NCBI GenBank assembly: GCA_945643635.1
Contig: CALZFC010000268.1
Span: 417,001 to 481,000 of the forward strand
Origin: Allodiplogaster sudhausi
Lineage: Eukaryota; Nematoda; Chromadorea; Rhabditida; Diplogasteridae
Direction of reading: 5' to 3'
DNA: 64,000 nucleotides
In this document: one piece after another, positions 24,708-34,546 of the stretch
How positions within the stretch are numbered: position 1 is the first letter of the stretch
Layout of the letters: each line of letters opens with the position of its first letter
Notes under the pieces: generated by a model
What the model was told of the DNA's origin: nothing
Database searches by the model: none
Seen by the model: the letters and a program-made list of their open reading frames with translations, nothing else
Program-made: the position numbers and the translations under genes

Positions 24708-24905
24708 CCTAATTTGCATAAATTTGCATATTTGGGGGACTTGGTCAGAAAAGTCTGGGGAAGAAAATTTTCAACCTAATTTACATAAATTTGCATATTT
24801 GGAGGACTTGTATAGGAAAATCTGGGGAAGATTTTTGTCACACTAAATAAATTTGCATATTTAGAGGGCTTGCTCAGGAAAGTCTGGGGAAGAATTTTTT
24901 AGCAC
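24708..24905. repeat. Three tandem copies of a ~70-bp repeat
   Basis: Each unit contains AAATTTGCATATTT, a GGACTTG-like block and TCTGGGGAAGA. Copies start near 24717, 24783 and 24846 with clear divergence. Confidence 0.8.
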
Positions 24906-24936
24906 TTTATTTATTACGCAAGACTAACTTAAAGAA

Positions 24937-25623
24937 ATAACCCTCGTTTTCCCATGCTTCCGGGGGTTTAGTAATGATCTTTTTCTTCACGCTTTGAGGC
25001 GTGAATGAAAATAAAGTTCTATTTGGCTTCCGTTTCGGACACCAGATCTTAGTACTAAATTTCAAGTAGAAAAACATTACCTTCTTACAGTCAAGAAGAA
25101 AAACACTGCCCATAAAAGGCAGAAGTCCGATAAAATCTTCAAAATTCCCATAGTACTAAGAAATTTGAATAACTCAAATAGGGTTGTGCTCGAGCGGGGA
25201 TTTTAGTACTAAGAATAGTGGTCCCAACACTATGTAGGAATAGTAGTGGTGCCTACACCTTAGCACGCCTAGTAGGGGTCAGTAGGGCTAAGCTAGAGTT
25301 CAATACGCCTAGTAGATGACAGTTGGGCTAAGCTAGAGTTCAATACGCCTAGCTTAGGTCTTCTCACGCAACCCTATTTGGGTTATTCAAATTTCTTAGT
25401 ACTGTGGGAATTTCGAAGATTTTATTGGACTTCTGCCTCTTAAGGGTAGTGTTTTTCTTCTTTACTGTAAGAAGGGTAGTGTTTTTCTACTTGAAATTTA
25501 ATTCTGAGATCTGGAGTCCGAGACGGAAGCCAATTAGAACTTTATTTTCATTCACTTCACGCCTCAAAGCGTGAAGAAAAGATCATTACTAAACCCCCGG
25601 AAGCTTGGGAAAACGAGGGTTAT
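24937..25623. mobile_element. 687-bp element with ~250-bp terminal inverted repeats
   Basis: Ends are ATAACCCTCG and CGAGGGTTAT. The arms (24937-25187 and 25367-25623) share many blocks, including CTTCCGGGGGTTTAG, TTCACGCTTTGAGGCGTGAA and GAAATTTAGTACT-like sequence. The loop holds a 40-bp tandem repeat (ACGCCTAGTAG, GGGCTAAGCTAGAGTTCAAT). No coding capacity. It abuts the broken signal-peptide exon of gene B1. Confidence 0.85.
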
Positions 25624-25650
25624 ACTTCCCTTTCGGAAGCTCGTGGTTCT

Positions 25651-27164
25651 GCCGCACGATTAATCTCCCTCGAGGACATAGACAAGCGTCTCTGATATGT
25701 CCAGGACATTTTCTATGGTGGGAGACAAATGTCCCAGACACTAAGGAAAATGCCTATGTTAATACACGGGTCTCGCATCTGTCTCTCATATGTCTTTGAA
25801 ATGTCTCGGACAGTTTTGGGAAAATATTATGTCCAAGACATTGAGAATGTCTGGGACAATGTCCAAGACATCCTGAGAAGGCGAGAGAGTATGCAATTTG
25901 AAGAGAGGCGAAATAAACGCGCCAAATGTCATTTCTTGTCTCCGAGACAAAAGTTATTACTTCGTCTTATTAAACGCCTAGTCGTACTGTTTATACTTAC
26001 TGTAGCTGCTACTTTTGGCAGGAGAAGCCGTTTTCAAAAAGTGTTTTTTTTTTGTTCACTTCGCATCCATTGTCGTTTTTCTTGCTTAGTTTTGTGATTT
26101 GTTCTCAAATACGTTTTGATGATTAAATATATGAGCTCCGCTCACTTGACCAGCGAATAGAAGAATTCTTTCCACTTTCAGAAGATGCGCATTACGTCTA
26201 GGCGTTCTTGGTGGCAGAGCAGCTCCGTCCACTTCCGACTTCAGAACATCCTCAGTTCCGTTTCTTGCAAGATATTCCTGTTAAATTGCTATAGTAAATC
26301 AAGGAAATGTTTGATAAATCGTCATTTCCATAATTGTTGCTCTTTCAGGTTGTTTTAGCCATAATTCGTCTATTAATTTGGCTTGCAAAACACTCTATTT
26401 TCTCATTTTATTTATCTAATTGCTCCTTTTTCAACAATATCTCAATATGTTATTGTTGATTAGAGTAATCAGCTTGTTGAATTGCAGCAGGGTGGTGTCT
26501 CGTTTGGCGGGAAAGTCGCTGCCCCAACTGTTGCCGGGGGCTCGAAGGGAGGCGGAGCCGCGGCTGCTCGCTGCTGCCGCCGTCGCGCCAGCCACCGCTC
26601 CCGAGAAGGAGACGACGGTGAAGAAGCAAGAGAAGGAGGAGTAAGACGACGAAATGAGATTCGGCCTCCTCGACTATGTCTCTCACTCTCTGCATCTCGT
26701 TTTGTTTGATAAACTTGTTTTTCATCGCTCTTCTGTATTGACATAATGAAGTAAATAAAAAGGTGGAAGGAGATAAAAAGGTGTTTTTGCTGGAATATAA
26801 TTTAAAATACCTACAAGCATATTTCGTCTCGAAAATATTCGGAGTTCTGATTAGAAGAATTGAAAAAAAATGGGAAGTATTTCCAAAATGCTGTATGTAT
26901 GATGCTGCTTTGTGCACTCTTCTTTCGTCTCCATTGCTAAAGATGAGTGTTCATAGTCTGGAGAGAAAAAAACATGCAACGTGTGCATGTCATATAAAGA
27001 AAGCGAAGGAAAAATATATAAAAAGCATTAATTTGAACGCCTCCCTTTGGAAAATTTGTCCCTGACATGTCAACCAAGTGTCTCTGAAATGTCATGGACA
27101 ATAAAATCTCCTGGACATATCAGAGACGCTTGTCCATGTCCTCGAGGGAGATTAATCGTGCGGC
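25651..27164. mobile_element. 1.5-kb inverted-repeat element inserted in the B1 signal-peptide exon
   Basis: Inverted ends share GCCGCACGATTAATCTCCCT, then CTCGAGGACAT, CAAGCGTCTCTGATATGTCC, at least 56 bases in all. The element separates two halves of a family signal-peptide exon: TTTCGGAAGCTCGTGGTTCT ends at 25650, and TGGTCTTCGTCTCGTTCGTC starts at 27165. The subterminal zones hold eight TGTC-N3-GACA dyads (25699, 25730, 25802, 25830, 25849, 25860, 27057, 27090). Superfamily not recognised. No clear target duplication. Confidence 0.85.
26170..26644 (+). CDS. Exon-like blocks carried inside the 1.5-kb element
   Basis: Two GC-rich blocks in an AT-rich element look like exons. One starts at about 26182 after CACTTTCAG. 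The other starts after TGAATTGCAG at 26488 and runs to TAA at 26642-26644 with a Lys/Glu-rich end (EKETTVKKQEKEE), or in another frame to 26709. I recognise neither. They could be a cargo gene fragment or part of the element's own gene. Confidence 0.25.
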
Positions 27165-27837
27165 TGGTCTTCGTCTCGTTCGTCCTCATTCATCTCAGCC
27201 TTGCTGATGATTGCTGGTGGGAAACTCTGTCGATTCCAATTAATTCTTAGCTTAATTTTACTTATTGTTTTTTTTTATTTAATCACAATTGTTCTATAAT
27301 TATTATTTTTAGCAAATTAAATTTGCAATCCTTAAGTTCGAGTGCGCCAACTGGACGAATGCGAGCGGCTTCGAGTGCCATGCCGCGCAGCCTTATTCTG
27401 TGCACTTAATTGATGCGAGAGCTTGGCAGGGCTGCAACCACATGTACCCTGAGGACGCTCCTGAATGCTGGCTATGTCAGCCATCCTATCCGCATTACAA
27501 CTTTTTTCAATCTGAGCGGTTGAAATGCTTCTATTTTGGACAGAATCTATCCAAAGTAGCGCAAATCTCCAATTAAACGACCATTCAGACTAAGACAAAA
27601 ACGAACCATTATCGTTCAAGTGGTTTTGGTGACTGTAAAAAGGGAGCATTTATATATATATATATGGCTAAAGCGTGAACGAAAGCAACAATCAAGAAAA
27701 ATGAAAGGAAATTTATTTAGATTGTCTCTTAATTGTTTGAATTTTGATCATGCCTTTTTAAAAGATTGGAGAGACGGAGAATTCGACAACTTGTACTGCA
27801 TTTGCAATGATTGAAAACTCTTGATTCGCGACGTTAA

Positions 27838-28114
27838 AGGAAGTATCCGGCGAATAATTCTACAGTAGCGCTAGAGAACGCGTTTGAATGCGCGCGCTCA
27901 TAAAGTTGCCTGTCGCTCGGTCGAGAGAGCGTGTGAAATAGGAGGGTGGCTCCGACCTATCGTAGCAAATTCTCTACCCTCCAGTTTTCACGTTACTATT
28001 TCTCAGAATGTAATGGAAGAAAATCGCTCAAACTTTCTGGAGACATGTTTTACGCCAAGATGAATATGCTCATATAGAAAAAAACGTAGGTTAATTATTC
28101 CCCGGATACCTCCT
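27838..28114. mobile_element. 277-bp TTAA MITE in the B1 second Cys exon
   Basis: TTAA at 27834-27837 and 28115-28118. Inverted ends AGGAAGTATCCGGCGAATAA and, from the right, AGGAGGTATCCGGGGAATAA match at 18 of 20. The intact paralogue B2 has a single TTAA at the same codon position, so the empty site is known. Confidence 0.93.
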
Positions 28115-28244
28115 TTAACGAGGCCAAGGAAAAGCTTGCAAATTATACCGTGTATTCCGCGATGGGCAACAGAACGATCAACTTCGAACAGGTTGAATAC
28201 CTTTGCTTCATGAGATCAGTAAATATTGTAAACGTTAGTATAAA
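27873..28244. repeat. 372-bp direct duplication, copy 1 (copy 2 at 28966-29337)
   Basis: Offset of 1093 bases; almost identical over 372 bp, with one difference noticed (ATGGGC against ACGGGC). The copies flank a 721-bp segment that is itself a near-identical copy of 33096-33816. The duplicated block contains the right part of the MITE and the 3' part of the B1 second Cys exon. Confidence 0.92.
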
Positions 28245-28965
28245 AAATGCACATAATATTACACTAGGCGAATATCTTATAAACATCTTTAAAAAAGTGC
28301 AGCGCCTAGTTCATAATCAAGAAAACGTAGAATATTCAAGCGCGTACTGTTTAAATTCAAATTTACGTGGTCTTTGTTTTAGCTAGCTCCGAAAAGCCGA
28401 TTACTTATGTTAGATGCTTGAGGAATGTGAAACTATAATCGTGCTCTACGAAAAATTTTAGTGCATTTACCCCACAATTCAATCGGCTTCAAAATGTTTT
28501 AACCTATCTCAACTGGGAATGATTTAGATGGACTTTGTTTTACCTATCTCGACTGTGCTTCCTCATCTGCTTCACTGCAAAAAGGTAGTGGAAATAACGG
28601 AAAACAATTAAAAACGAATCCTCCATATAATTGGGCATACAAATTAACCACCTTTTTATATGAAAAAAATTAATTTATCGCATTGTTGGAAGATGACTTT
28701 AAAGTGTCAGCGCAACACTACTTGGGTTTCGGCGGATTCAATTATGTGCACGTTTCGGTAAACCTTTTCTGTGTCCCAAATTTCACTTTTTTTGCCCCAA
28801 ATAATTTTCGTGTCCCTAATTTTCTTTTTTTGCCCCAAATTATTTTCTGTCCTTAAATTTACTTTTTTTGCCCCAAAATATTTTCTGTCCCAAATTTAAC
28901 TTTTTTTTTGCCACAAAAATTTTCGCCCTTATTTTTTGTCCTTTTTGCTGTCAATATTATAAATG
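28245..28965. repeat. X repeat copy 1 (near-identical to 33096-33816)
   Basis: Runs from TGCACATAATATTACAC to GTCAATATTATAAATG with an offset of 4851 to the second copy and a single base difference noticed (TTGCCCC against TTGCCCG). Its right 200 bp are 38-40-bp minisatellite units (CCCAAATTT, TTTTTTTGCCCCAAA). No gene. Confidence 0.92.
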
Positions 28966-29519
28966 AGAGAACGCGTTTGAATGCGCGCGCTCATAAAGTT
29001 GCCTGTCGCTCGGTCGAGAGAGCGTGTGAAATAGGAGGGTGGCTCCGACCTATCGTAGCAAATTCTCTACCCTCCAGTTTTCACGTTACTATTTCTCAGA
29101 ATGTAATGGAAGAAAATCGCTCAAACTTTCTGGAGACATGTTTTACGCCAAGATGAATATGCTCATATAGAAAAAAACGTAGGTTAATTATTCCCCGGAT
29201 ACCTCCTTTAACGAGGCCAAGGAAAAGCTTGCAAATTATACCGTGTATTCCGCGACGGGCAACAGAACGATCAACTTCGAACAGGTTGAATACCTTTGCT
29301 TCATGAGATCAGTAAATATTGTAAACGTTAGTATAAATAACTACGCTATAAGAAAGTACTATTATTTATTCTGACTACCACATAGATAAGAGATATTCTG
29401 GACACTCCGCTGACGACCACTATTCAATCTACAACTAAACAATCTATCACTGCAGAATCTACCACTGCAGAATCTACAACTGCACCGTCAATATCTTCCG
29501 AATTGCCCGAAACGTGTGT

Positions 29520-30361
29520 GACTGTTTCAAACGTTGAAAAGTTCCATTTCGTTGCAACGATAAGAATAATTATATCTTGAACAAGATAGCAATTTGGCAA
29601 ACATAAATTCTACAACAACTAAGATAGTTTAAAAATAAAAGTTAGATCAGCCATAAAATATTGTTTGTAGGCTAGAAGTTGGTGCTGCTTCGATAACGTC
29701 AATTGTCTCGAACACTGACGTTGGCAGCCCTTTCAACTCCTTCTTCTATAGTATACCTTTCCTGATAGTTGGTTTTTGAACATAGATATAAGCTTGCAGA
29801 GCCAACTCGCCGCTCTCTTTTTTTTCGATTGCTTTCAGCGCAAATTCTGTCGCTCTGCTCGGCTTCGTATTCTACGGCATTTAGAGTAGATTGGAATAAA
29901 GAAAAGTAATGTACGTTCTCACGATTTCACTGCTGCCACGGAGAAGGATTCCACAGAGAGAATGTGAGAGAATGTACAAGCAATACGTATTTCTCTGCCT
30001 CATTCCCGATTATCAACTATGATATTTTCGATTTGAAAATAAAGTAAAAGTAGTTTCCCGTGCATGTTCACCACAGCCTCGAACAAAGAAAAAAATATGA
30101 ATAAATTCATTATTGAATATCAATATGAGAATACTGTGGAAAAAGCGAAATCTCAAACTCAAATGGAATAAAGTGCAAGGCTCTGATTCGCAATCAAGCA
30201 AACGTGCATTTATCAATATTCAAGGTAGCACTTTCTAAAACTCAAGTTAGTTGATCTCATTACAATCAAACAATTTCTTCACTTCTAATCGAGCACATTA
30301 CACCTGATTGTCTGGCCGGCGCGTGGTTAGCTCTTCCCTTGCTCTCCTCTTCGCTCGACTC
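29520..30361. other. Spacer between B1 and B2, with conserved 5' flank at its end
   Basis: No exon recognised. The last ~95 bases (30268-30361) are the family's conserved 5' flank (TCTGGCCGGCGCGTGG, GCTCTCCTCTTCGCTCGACT) leading directly into the B2 start codon. Confidence 0.55.
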
Positions 30362-31579
30362 ATGCCTCCTTTTCGGAGAGTCGCTGCTCTTCTGGTTATC
30401 CTTGCATCCGTCCTCATTCATCTCAACATCTCAGACGGGACTGTGCACGTGCGGATCTCTGTCCACTATGATTAGATCTTCATTTAATTCTATTTATTGC
30501 TTTATGTTTCATCAAATTTTTTTATATTTATTTTTAACAGATTACAATTTTACGTGTTAAGGAGATCAACTGCACGGACTGGCGGACTCAAGACGGCTTC
30601 ATCAATGTAGAATGCACTTCCGCGATGCCTTATTGTATGCACGAAATTAGTGGCCTTCGACATGGTTGCTCAAAAGAGAAGGCATCGCTTGGCTGTTGGC
30701 GACGTCAGCCACTCTCATCTGCAGAAGAATTTCCTCATCGATCGTAGCATTAGAAATATTTCCTTGTAGCACTACTATTGTTTTGCCAGAAACTTCCAAA
30801 GTGCGCTTATTGTTAGTGCACATCTCTCGCCTGGCGAGAAGAAGCAAGAGCGTATTCAGATGCGCACGTTTTCTTTTTTGCTGATTGTACTTATGCAAAA
30901 AGGAACAAGGAGAAATAATACAAGACTTCATCGACTAGGTGTTTGCAATGTGATAATGCCTTTTTTTAAAGATCGGACTGATGGAAAGTTCGTCAAGGCC
31001 GGCTGTGTTTGTAAAGCAAACTCTGATTGCAAACTCTTCATTCGCGACGTTAATGAGGCCAAGGAAAGGCTTGCAAACTATTACAATAACGTCGGCGATA
31101 AAAGGATGCCCGTCAAACGGATTAAATTCGAAGAGGTTGGGCACCTTTGTTTCATGAGATCAGTGAATATCGTAAAAGTAAGCATAAATAGTAAAGTTTC
31201 AAGAAAATACTTATCTTCATTCGGACTCCCTTTTAGATGAAAGCAGTGCTCGAGACTTCGCTGCCGACTACTCCCACTACACAATCTACCACTATACAAA
31301 CTATAATTATGCAGTCTACTTCTTCCAACTCGGCCGAAACGTGTGTTTCAATAGTTATTAATGTCGCGCGTTTTTTTGCAAAAACACGTTTATTACTAAA
31401 AGCGATTGATAATGCTAGAGATTGATTGATCGAGGTTGAGGCCAGAAAGTCAGACAACTTCGCTCACGACAGTTCCAGCCGAGCAACTGCATGAAGAAGA
31501 TGATGAATTGTACATTTTAAGGATATATTATAATAATTTGAATAATTAAAGCCCTTCTCTATGTTTTTATTTGGATATC

Positions 31580-31621
<42 letters not shown>

Positions 31622-32454
31622 TGTACCGTGCAAAAAGATACGAACACCATGATATTTTGCAATATTTTCCTTCAACGTAGACGAAACTTCGTGAAATTTT
31701 CAGGGTTGTTTCTGTATGGTGTCAGAATTATAGTAGCAGATTATTGGTTTCATTGATACAATACAGGGCTAGAAAAAATCAATAATTCTAATAACCCAGT
31801 TTTGCACATTCAGGCATGCAAGACAAAATGATTTATTTCTTGGATATTCTGGTAGTTTATATTGGATAGATAGTAGATCTGAATTCTAGAACATTACTGC
31901 GATAACTTTTTGATCTAATTGTGTTCTGGTAGTTTATATTGGATAGATAGTAGATCTGAATTCTAGAACATTACTGCGATAACTTTTTGATCTAATTGTG
32001 ATCTAATCCTATGCCATTACATGCTGGCTGCCCTCAGTTCGAGATTCATTCACACGGCCTCAGATGAAGAAGGTTCAGCGTGATAAATTCAATTATTTAC
32101 TGCAATTCCTAGAGAATTAATGATGTCCAAATATTCGTAGATAATTACTAAACTAATTCAAATGGTTAAAATAACTGTTAAAATTAGGTACAAACTATTA
32201 ATGAACAATTTTAACACCGCGGTCAACTTTGGCCCGCACCGCAGAAGTGCTAAAAGTGGTGTTGTGCAGGGGTCTGTGTTTGGAAAACGGGTTTGCCTAT
32301 CTATAATGATAGCAAACAAATAATTCTAACAATAAGATAATATCTTTGAAGGTCTCCTGAGGCCTGGTTCGCCATCTACTTCTCCGTTCTCTTCACTGGA
32401 CTGTTGATTGGCGCTATTACTTTCTTCTTTATCACATACTTTGACATTTACTGA
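30362..32454 (+). CDS. Gene B2: intact type I membrane Cys-rich protein with Ser/Thr stalk
   Basis: Six exons join in phase to 231 codons plus stop: 30362-30448 (signal peptide MPPFRRVAALLVILASVLI), 30541-30703 (INCTDW, VECTSA, YCMHEI, GCSKEKASLGCW), 30972-31135 (GCVCKANSDCKLFIRDVNEA), 31237-31340 (Thr/Ser stalk, TTPTTQSTT), 31435-31509 (acidic juxtamembrane, PAEQLHEEDDEL) and 32352-32454 (SPEAW then a helix FAIYFSVLFTGLLIGAITFF and stop TGA). The predicted product is a single-pass surface protein with a small Cys-rich head on an O-glycosylatable stalk and almost no cytoplasmic tail. The CxC...DC motif matches gene A. Function unknown. Splice sites are standard; the last intron is long (842 bp) and holds simple and tandem repeats. 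Confidence 0.8.
31585..32000. repeat. AT microsatellite and 77-bp tandem duplication in B2 intron
   Basis: An AT dinucleotide run at 31585-31620, then two identical tandem 77-bp units at 31847-31923 and 31924-32000 starting TTCTGGTAGTTTATATTGGA. Both lie in the last B2 intron. Confidence 0.92.
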
Positions 32455-32694
32455 ATACATATTCATTATATGACATATCATCGAAGATCACAAACAAAAA
32501 AAAAAACAGTTAAAAAAAAATAGTTATTGATTCCGGAGAATAATACAGAAAAAAACGAAAAAGTGTTAGTGCGTCAATCTAAAACTCAAAGAGAAAAAAG
32601 TACAAGGCTCTGATTTCTAATCAAGCAAACGTGCAGTAATCAAGATTGAAGGGTGAACTTTCTTCTATTCAAATTGGTTGATCTCATTACTATC

Positions 32695-33092
32695 AAACAA
32701 TTTATTCACTTCTCATCGAGCCCATTTCACCCGATTGTCTGGCTGGCGCGTGGTTGGCTCTTCACTCGCTCTCCTCTTCGCTCGACTCATGCCTCCTTTT
32801 CGGAAGCTCGAGGCTCTTCTGGTCATCCTCTCATCTTCGGTTTGGTCGAAAACAACGACCTCGAAAATTACAAACAACTTCAGTTCAGTCGTTACAAATT
32901 GGTACGCATGCAAAATTAACAGGATGCGATCTGAATACGGTCATCACGGGCCGCCCTCCTCTTTCGTGTGCTCTCTCGACCCAACTATGACCGAATTGCA
33001 TGAACGCGCGCTTTCAATTCGCACACTTTTCTTTTATTACCGTAGAAAGATTCCTCGAACGTTTTCTTTAAACATAAAGGAGCTTAGTTATC
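32695..33092 (+). pseudogene. B3: signal-peptide exon relic joined to unrelated sequence
   Basis: Conserved 5' flank, then ATG at 32789 (MPPFRKLEALLVILSS), after which similarity to the family stops at about 32835. The sequence that follows matches the relic near 24.2 kb. No downstream Cys exon is present. A recombinant remnant. Confidence 0.65.
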
Positions 33093-33817
33093 AAAAAATG
33101 CACATAATATTACACTAGGCGAATATCTTATAAACATCTTTAAAAAAGTGCAGCGCCTAGTTCATAATCAAGAAAACGTAGAATATTCAAGCGCGTACTG
33201 TTTAAATTCAAATTTACGTGGTCTTTGTTTTAGCTAGCTCCGAAAAGCCGATTACTTATGTTAGATGCTTGAGGAATGTGAAACTATAATCGTGCTCTAC
33301 GAAAAATTTTAGTGCATTTACCCCACAATTCAATCGGCTTCAAAATGTTTTAACCTATCTCAACTGGGAATGATTTAGATGGACTTTGTTTTACCTATCT
33401 CGACTGTGCTTCCTCATCTGCTTCACTGCAAAAAGGTAGTGGAAATAACGGAAAACAATTAAAAACGAATCCTCCATATAATTGGGCATACAAATTAACC
33501 ACCTTTTTATATGAAAAAAATTAATTTATCGCATTGTTGGAAGATGACTTTAAAGTGTCAGCGCAACACTACTTGGGTTTCGGCGGATTCAATTATGTGC
33601 ACGTTTCGGTAAACCTTTTCTGTGTCCCAAATTTCACTTTTTTTGCCCCAAATAATTTTCGTGTCCCTAATTTTCTTTTTTTGCCCCAAATTATTTTCTG
33701 TCCTTAAATTTACTTTTTTTGCCCGAAAATATTTTCTGTCCCAAATTTAACTTTTTTTTTGCCACAAAAATTTTCGCCCTTATTTTTTGTCCTTTTTGCT
33801 GTCAATATTATAAATGA
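33093..33817. repeat. X repeat copy 2
   Basis: Second near-identical copy of the 28.24-28.97 kb segment. Its right part is the left arm of the foldback-like element. Diverged relatives lie at 13620-13865. Confidence 0.9.
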
Positions 33818-34290
33818 TGTTATGTAGCTCTCAATTTGCTGTGCTAGAATGTATGTTGGTGCTGCTATAGGTGTTACTCTCCCCGGCGGAAGCCGCGCAT
33901 AAGGATGATGCTTCAGTTACAGATGTTATACATACATAGGACGGGAAACGAGGGGGAAGTCCATTTATGAATGTAGCATCGTTCCACCAGTAGAACCACT
34001 TTGTTAGCGAATTGTCCACTGTGCACATTCCTTGTCTTAAGGAACCGATCCCCCTGGCAGAAGGCCAACTGCTCGCGGACCTTCATCCTCTTCCGTCTCC
34101 CCTTCTAACTGCACTCTTATGATGGGAAAATATTAAATTTGGGGCAAACAGAAATTTGTGGCAAAAAAAGTTAAATCTGGGACAGAAAATATTTTGGGGC
34201 AAAAAAAAGTAAATTTAAGGACAGAAAAAAATTTGGGGCAAAAAAAGTAAATTAGGGACACGAAAATATGAAATTTGGAACAAAAAAAGG
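33617..34290. mobile_element. Foldback-like element with minisatellite arms
   Basis: Left arm 33617-33790 and right arm 34130-34290 are inverted copies, each made of tandem 38-40-bp units containing CTTTTTTTGCCCC and a TTCTGTCC or GTGTCCCTAATTT block, aligned at roughly 90 percent. The 340-bp loop has no recognised gene. Long inverted arms made of internal tandem repeats are the foldback transposon design. Target duplication not seen. Confidence 0.7.
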
Positions 34291-34546
34291 TGCTCGCTGC
34301 AGGGCCAGGGGCTCCTTTTATAGGGTTGAGTGATGGTGTTCTTTCATAAGGTCACGGAGGCCAGTCAAGGACAAATGGGTATGATAATTCTTTGACGTGA
34401 TATATTTCCATCTACATGACATATACTTTTTAATTCAAATTGGTCGATCATCAACCCATTTCTTCACTTCGCATCGAGCTCATTTCACCCGATTGCCTGG
34501 CCGGCGCGTGGTCGGCTCTTCTCTCGCTCTCCTCTTCGCTCAACTC

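Larger units (their letters stand above)
27165..29520 (+). pseudogene. Gene B1: broken Cys-rich membrane-protein paralogue
   Basis: Remaining parts are the second half of the signal-peptide exon (from 27165, VLIHLSLAD), a first Cys exon 27313-27475 (FECANWT ... GFECHAA ... GCNHMYPEDAPECW), and a second Cys exon from 27765. In the second Cys exon the family CxCNDC has become CICND plus TGA (27808-27810). That exon is then split by a TTAA MITE at 27838-28114; its 3' part is at 28119-28188 and again, through a duplication, at 29212-29281. A Thr/Ser stalk exon follows at about 29393-29510 (TTTIQSTT, ISSELPETC). It is inactive by at least three independent lesions: the split signal exon, the nonsense codon and the MITE. 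Confidence 0.8.

Noticed and set aside
30647..30931. 94-codon minus-strand frame in the B2 region
   Set aside because: Overlaps the B2 first Cys exon and intron, with no conserved motif; likely chance.
32713..32913. Minus-strand frame over the B3 signal-peptide relic
   Set aside because: Shadow of the conserved plus-strand flank and signal exon.
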